A stretch of 64,000 nt of DNA from Sphagnum compactum (Eukaryota > Bryophyta > Sphagnopsida > Sphagnales): NCBI GenBank assembly GCA_965153455.1, contig OZ234498.1, positions 16,120,001 to 16,184,000 on the forward strand. The letters run 5' to 3'. Positions 59,495 through 64,000 of this stretch are shown piece by piece. Made by a program: the position numbers and the translations under genes. Under the pieces are notes generated by a model. The model was not told the DNA's origin and did no database searches. It was given only the letters and a program-made list of their open reading frames with translations. How positions within the stretch are numbered: position 1 is the stretch's first letter; each line of letters starts with the position of its first letter.

Positions 59495-61738
59495 ATGACA
59501 AATTATCTTCTAAGCCCACTTGGTAGTAAGAGACAGTTGCCAAGTAATAATGCTATAGGATCAGGAGGAACTCATGATTCTGTGTTGAAGCTGGCAAGCT
59601 TAGGGCAACTAGTCAGAGAGGACAAATTTTCAGCAGCAGCAGCTCCCCATGAACAAAAATTTGTTGCAAGAAAATCAAAATATCAGTACCCAGGAGCTTG
59701 TGACAATAGTGAATTTCTAGTGTATCAAGATCCGTTGGCAGCACTTGCAAGTGGGAAATATGCAAGCACCAATTTGGCAGTAACAACAACAGTTCCAACA
59801 ATTTCACCCAATTTAGATCACTCCCTTTCTTCTAAGTTTCATGAATTTGGTCCATCTGTTGAAGATTACTTGATGTCAAGCTCTGTGGATTCATTAGTGG
59901 GTGCTACAAGTCCTCAACAAAAGGACGATATTTCCTTGAGCTTCAGAAAGTTTCATGAACCTGAGACAATTTACAAGGAGTTGGATACTGTTACCGATAC
60001 CAATCTTTTCAGTGCAGAAGACGGAGGAAGAGGAGGAGGAGGAGGAGATGCGAAAGGGTTTGAGTTGTCGAGGAACATCTGTGGAGATGAAGAAAGGATC
60101 GTGATTTTGGAGCAGTTGCTGGATCCGGAGACCAAACAGGCTACTGCTGCTACTGGTAGAGCTCAGGATGCAGCGAAGATCGGTTTGCAGCACGAGAGAA
60201 TGGAGGCCATGAAGTTAGTTGCGGAGAGATTGAAATCCTCCGGGTTCGGGAATAAGTCCGTTGATAGATTGCGCCAGAATACGAAGGAGGTGAAGGCGTC
60301 GTTGCATTATCAGAAGTTAGGCGATGGTATTAACTTGGACCAGGAGAAGGTCGTGAAGTTGCAGCAGCAGGGAGGAGCTTCACCAGGTATTACTAACAGT
60401 CTCTGGCCTCAGGAGGAGTCGTGCGAAAAAGGCACAGGATCACGGAGAAACTGCAATAGCTGGAGTAATAATCATAATCATCATCCATGTGATGCGGTAA
60501 GTCTTCCTCGTTTTGCTACCAACCTCCAGCGAGATTCCCACGAAGATGATGAGAGTGTGTTCAAGTCGCTGAGCAGAGAAGCTGCAGCAGGTTGCCAAGG
60601 GGGTGGATTATTGGAGGCTGCTGCGGTCAAGAATGTTGGAGATGGCCAGGCTCGAGACATTCATCAAAACTCCGGCGCGCTTAAGAAAGAATGGTCCGGC
60701 CATGAGAGCTTGCACAGCAGCAGCATCGGCCAGTGTTCTCCATTCCGCAAGCACAAGAGAATGTTCCCCGAAGCTGTAGCTATGGGGTCTCTGCAAAATC
60801 GATCGCCATGGCCACGAGCTTATGAGGATCACTCACTTGCAGCCCCACTCCAACCCCCACATGTCCAGGATTTCCCAGCCATGCGAGACAGCTCGTTCTC
60901 GTCGCGGAAAGTCGTAGCAGAAACTCACGACTCTGGTTGCCACCAAACGCTCAAATGGTCAGGTGCAGCATATAGAATCCCCAACGTCGTCCTCCATGCC
61001 TCTGACCCCTCTCCAGCCGAAATTAACACAGCAGCGAAGAAGAACTATCCATCTTCGTCTCCGTCTGTGTCACTTGCCCAAGATCCTTTCCAGAGACGGA
61101 TATCCTGCAGCACGCCGCTTGATGGAACTCCGGCAGAGAATCAAACACTGACTCGAGGTACGTCGTATTCAGAAACAAATGGACTTATAACTCAGCTCGT
61201 GAACACGGAGCAGAGTCCATATCTACAATTTCCTGCACTAACCACTAACAAGCCCATTAAACCTTCACCTTCTAGAGAATTACAAACCTTGGAGGATGAT
61301 ACTCTGGGGATTGTATCTCTTTCCAACACAAATGCAAAGAAAAGGTCCAGATCTCTTGCCAATGAACAATTACCTGCAGACTCCAATGAATTCCCATCTT
61401 CCAAAAGACAAGAAGTCACAACAGAACCTTGTTCTACCAGCACACTGGAGCATGAACTGGAATTATGCCACTCTAGTGTGCCAGGAGTTGCTCCAGCTGC
61501 AGGGGATTTGAGGAATTCCAATGTGTCTGTGATATCTGCAACCCCGGTAGTACCCAATGCACGAGATCTCGTGGAGGTTGAGGATTGGCTAAATCTTCTG
61601 GCAGCTGGGCTTGGAGGTGACCGGGAAGAATACACATATCAAGATGATGGTTTTGTCCCAATGGAGATCAATACAGGACCTCAGTCCCCAATGTCAGACT
61701 TCATCGGGGGAATGGCAATGCTGTTTGACTACATGTAA
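59495..61738 (+). CDS. Unidentified 747-aa, probably nuclear protein
   Basis: I do not recognise the family. The frame is uninterrupted from ATG to TAA. It is Ser/Gln/Asn-rich with little predicted order: a Gly run (GGRGGGGG, about residue 180), a helical, charged stretch at about 205-275 (RIVILEQLLDPETKQATAAT; ERMEAMKLVAERLKSSGF), basic clusters FRKHKR (about 430) and KKRSRS (about 625) that look like nuclear localisation signals, and an acidic, aromatic C-terminus (VEVEDWLNLLAAGLGGDREE ... MAMLFDYM) that could be an activation or interaction segment. No DNA-binding domain is present. TTATTATTACAACAG directly before the ATG is a good splice acceptor, so this may be the last exon of a larger gene whose N-terminal domain lies upstream. 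A transcription-factor tail is my guess only. Confidence 0.75.
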   Translation: MTNYLLSPLGSKRQLPSNNAIGSGGTHDSVLKLASLGQLVREDKFSAAAAPHEQKFVARKSKYQYPGACDNSEFLVYQDPLAALASGKYASTNLAVTTTVPTISPNLDHSLSSKFHEFGPSVEDYLMSSSVDSLVGATSPQQKDDISLSFRKFHEPETIYKELDTVTDTNLFSAEDGGRGGGGGDAKGFELSRNICGDEERIVILEQLLDPETKQATAATGRAQDAAKIGLQHERMEAMKLVAERLKSSGFGNKSVDRLRQNTKEVKASLHYQKLGDGINLDQEKVVKLQQQGGASPGITNSLWPQEESCEKGTGSRRNCNSWSNNHNHHPCDAVSLPRFATNLQRDSHEDDESVFKSLSREAAAGCQGGGLLEAAAVKNVGDGQARDIHQNSGALKKEWSGHESLHSSSIGQCSPFRKHKRMFPEAVAMGSLQNRSPWPRAYEDHSLAAPLQPPHVQDFPAMRDSSFSSRKVVAETHDSGCHQTLKWSGAAYRIPNVVLHASDPSPAEINTAAKKNYPSSSPSVSLAQDPFQRRISCSTPLDGTPAENQTLTRGTSYSETNGLITQLVNTEQSPYLQFPALTTNKPIKPSPSRELQTLEDDTLGIVSLSNTNAKKRSRSLANEQLPADSNEFPSSKRQEVTTEPCSTSTLEHELELCHSSVPGVAPAAGDLRNSNVSVISATPVVPNARDLVEVEDWLNLLAAGLGGDREEYTYQDDGFVPMEINTGPQSPMSDFIGGMAMLFDYM

Positions 61739-64000
61739 TCTCTCATCATCTTTATGAAGTCTATCTGCAAGCACCCTGCAAGATGTGAGCTTCGAGGTCA
61801 TGGACAAATGCTATTCAACTGCTCGCTTGCAACAAAAGTTTGATTTTGATAACCAAGGTGCAAGTAGCTGATGCAAGCTTGATGCCACATTCTGCCACCC
61901 ATGTGCAACCCTTCCTTGATTCATTCTTTTGGTTTTAGTGCTCAAATTTTTGCATTCACTTTGTGGTTTTTTTTTGCATGTCTTTGAATGTGCTCTTGAT
62001 CCACTTTGCAACTAGTTCTTCAGCTCCCCAACTATCATTCCATAGCTTCCTCTCACAACATTGTATTTTTACATGATTTATGTGTGCATGGTAATTATAA
62101 TTCAGAGTTAGATTGATGAAGTTTCAATTATCACATTCTATGATTGTAGCTCCGCATTGCAAATGTTGAACATTATGTAACAATTATTTCAAATCATATC
62201 CTACTTTTCAGGTTTATTCATGGATTTGTATGTGTTTGATATCCCAAGGAGGAAAGTGCTTGTTTTAACCAATTATTTTACAACTACATGTCTCCTGCAG
62301 TTACAATGTGACTCAAAATTAACAGATGGGCTTTTGAAAATTTCCAACTGGATAAGTAGGCCTTCCACAAAAAGATGATGTCTTGAGTAGATTGGTACAG
62401 AAGGGATGAACATGATAAGATGTTAACAATATAAGGTGTTACCAATAATTCAAATTTTCTTTTCTTTCCCCCAAAACTTCATCTGTCATTTTACCCATGA
62501 TGATTTCAAGAATCACACATTTCTAGCCATTTTAATATAGCCCCACTTGAACGGTACAAAATATTCTACATATTTAGGTTATGTTGGGACTTATCAATTT
62601 GTGTTAACCCATGGTTCATCTATGCACCATTTTGGTATGAAATGCATTAATCACTTTTTTTATTTGGTTTGTATAATTTAACATGATTAAGAGTTCAACT
62701 TGAGGAGCTTGTCTTAATATCATCCCATAGCTTTCACATTTATTTTCTTATTAAAAATAAGAAAAATCTTTTATATTTGCCTTCCATTACAAAATTAAGA
62801 ATTAGATATTTGTTATATATCACCAATATCACTTCACAAACCTAAAGGTGTGTTGTGAAGTGTGTTTATTTTACTTGTTAACACCCTATTTCACACATGA
62901 TTAAATTTGTAAACCATAGATTTTTTAAGCCTGAGTATTTGTGTGAAAGCCTCCATTGTTTGAAGACAAACTATTACATAAAACTTCAATGAAGTTTTAA
63001 AGCAAAAACATAATGCTCCATGGATAATTGTGTAGTTCCTATTTCCTTGACTGTATGTGAATGATGAATTTATTAAAATGTTTTGAATGTATATTTCCTA
63101 TCTTTTAGAGGTTGGACTGTATTTGATAATCAAGTCAATGGCATGGGATCCCTTTTTAATAAAACAATCTTTAATTTATATATGTTTTGTATGAGCATGC
63201 AAGATTGGGCTTTTCACTAATCTTATACAACTTTGATTATTCCTAAACATAAGAGCTTGTGGATCATCACAAACTTGAAGTTTAATGAACAATTTTGATA
63301 ACAATGAAATTTTTGGTTTTTTAAAAAAGAATTTGATTCTCAAAGTTTTAATAGTTGACATAACTATAGTATATTATAACTTATTACTTCATAGTATTGC
63401 TAGATGAAATTGTAACAAAAGTAGGCATCTTGCTTTGGATGTTATGAAGTTCAATTTTAGGAAGCTTAGGTGGAAGTGGACATTCACAAGACTAATGCCT
63501 TTTTTATTACAATCATGATAGGTTGTCCATTTCTTAAGTTTAGTAATGTGCTCCTAATGTTCTTTGTGTTGTTTTAGTGTAAGCTCCATGTATAAGGCTT
63601 AACATAATATATACCCCATATTCCATTCCCTTGCCATTAGCCTAGGCCAAAAATGGCAAAAAACACATGTAGGCAAAAAATAATCTTGTAGCTAATGAGG
63701 TGAGGCAACATGCACCCCAACAGGCCCATGTTTTTCATTGCCCCAAGCTAATGGATGCAAATGTGTAGATTTTGGGTGCACCCATCCAATTGATGAGTTG
63801 TTTTGAAGTCTACCCAATGCTTGTTGGGTTTCTTCTCAAAATATGAATGTTGGGTAACTGATTTAATCATGCCTTTATATCATTTTATTTTGTTGGGTTG
63901 TCACGCCTTTTAGTATCACGAAGTTTCATATCATTATGAAATGTAAAAAAATACAAATAATTAGCTTCAATTTCTTTAAATTCTTATTAAAATGAGATTC
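61739..64000. other. 3' flank and AT-rich intergenic DNA
   Basis: The first few hundred bases presumably include the 3' untranslated region of the 747-aa gene. Beyond that I see only AT-rich DNA without frames that carry motifs. Confidence 0.5.

Overview
The window looks like nuclear DNA from a land plant with a large, AT-rich, repeat-laden genome. The coding regions are intron-containing with GT/AG junctions, 5' leaders carry GA/CT tracts, one product has a plastid-type transit peptide, and the decayed mobile elements (hAT transposase, a 'GHTHEDID' DUF7869-like gene, a Gypsy-like gag/protease) are of plant type. The combination would fit a bryophyte, fern or gymnosperm, but the sequence alone does not settle the lineage. 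Only about four loci look like real genes; most of the 64 kb is intergenic DNA with MITE-like elements, tandem repeats and dead transposons.

Layout. 1-6 kb: AT-rich spacer with microsatellites and MITE-like copies. 6.0-7.1 kb (minus): a two-exon gene for a predicted plastid protein of 239 aa that resembles the HutX/ChuX haem-utilisation fold. 7.1-13 kb: spacer. 13.2-16.8 kb (minus): a decayed DUF7869-like transposon gene. 17.9-18.4 kb: a GC-rich island with a 24-G run. 19.9-21.6 kb (plus): a dead hAT transposase. 21.6-31 kb: spacer with a TA-flanked MITE. 31.3-45.4 kb (plus): a TPR-SET domain gene whose second exon is about 9.6 kb and encodes roughly 2,650 residues of acidic 51-residue repeats. 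46.7-48.6 kb (minus): a six-exon MAD2 spindle-checkpoint gene, convergent with the TPR-SET gene. 48.6-53.5 kb: spacer. 53.5-54.9 kb (minus): a Gypsy-like gag/protease relic. 55-59.5 kb: spacer with MITE-like copies and a 200-bp duplication. 59.5-61.7 kb (plus): a 747-aa unidentified, probably nuclear protein. 61.7-64 kb: spacer.

The most unusual object is the TPR-SET locus. Homologous plant TPR-SET proteins have the same N-terminal, TPR and SET parts, but here some 54 copies of an acidic 51-aa unit lie between the N-terminal part and the TPRs. They are arranged in nested 153/306/918-bp periods with a homogenised centre and diverged edges. The same locus carries a 66-bp minisatellite upstream, a duplicated leader segment, two GA tracts and an 80-bp tandem repeat with an inverted copy in intron 1, so tandem duplication has acted along the whole locus. 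All exon models were built by eye from splice signals, phase and protein resemblance; no search or transcript data were available.
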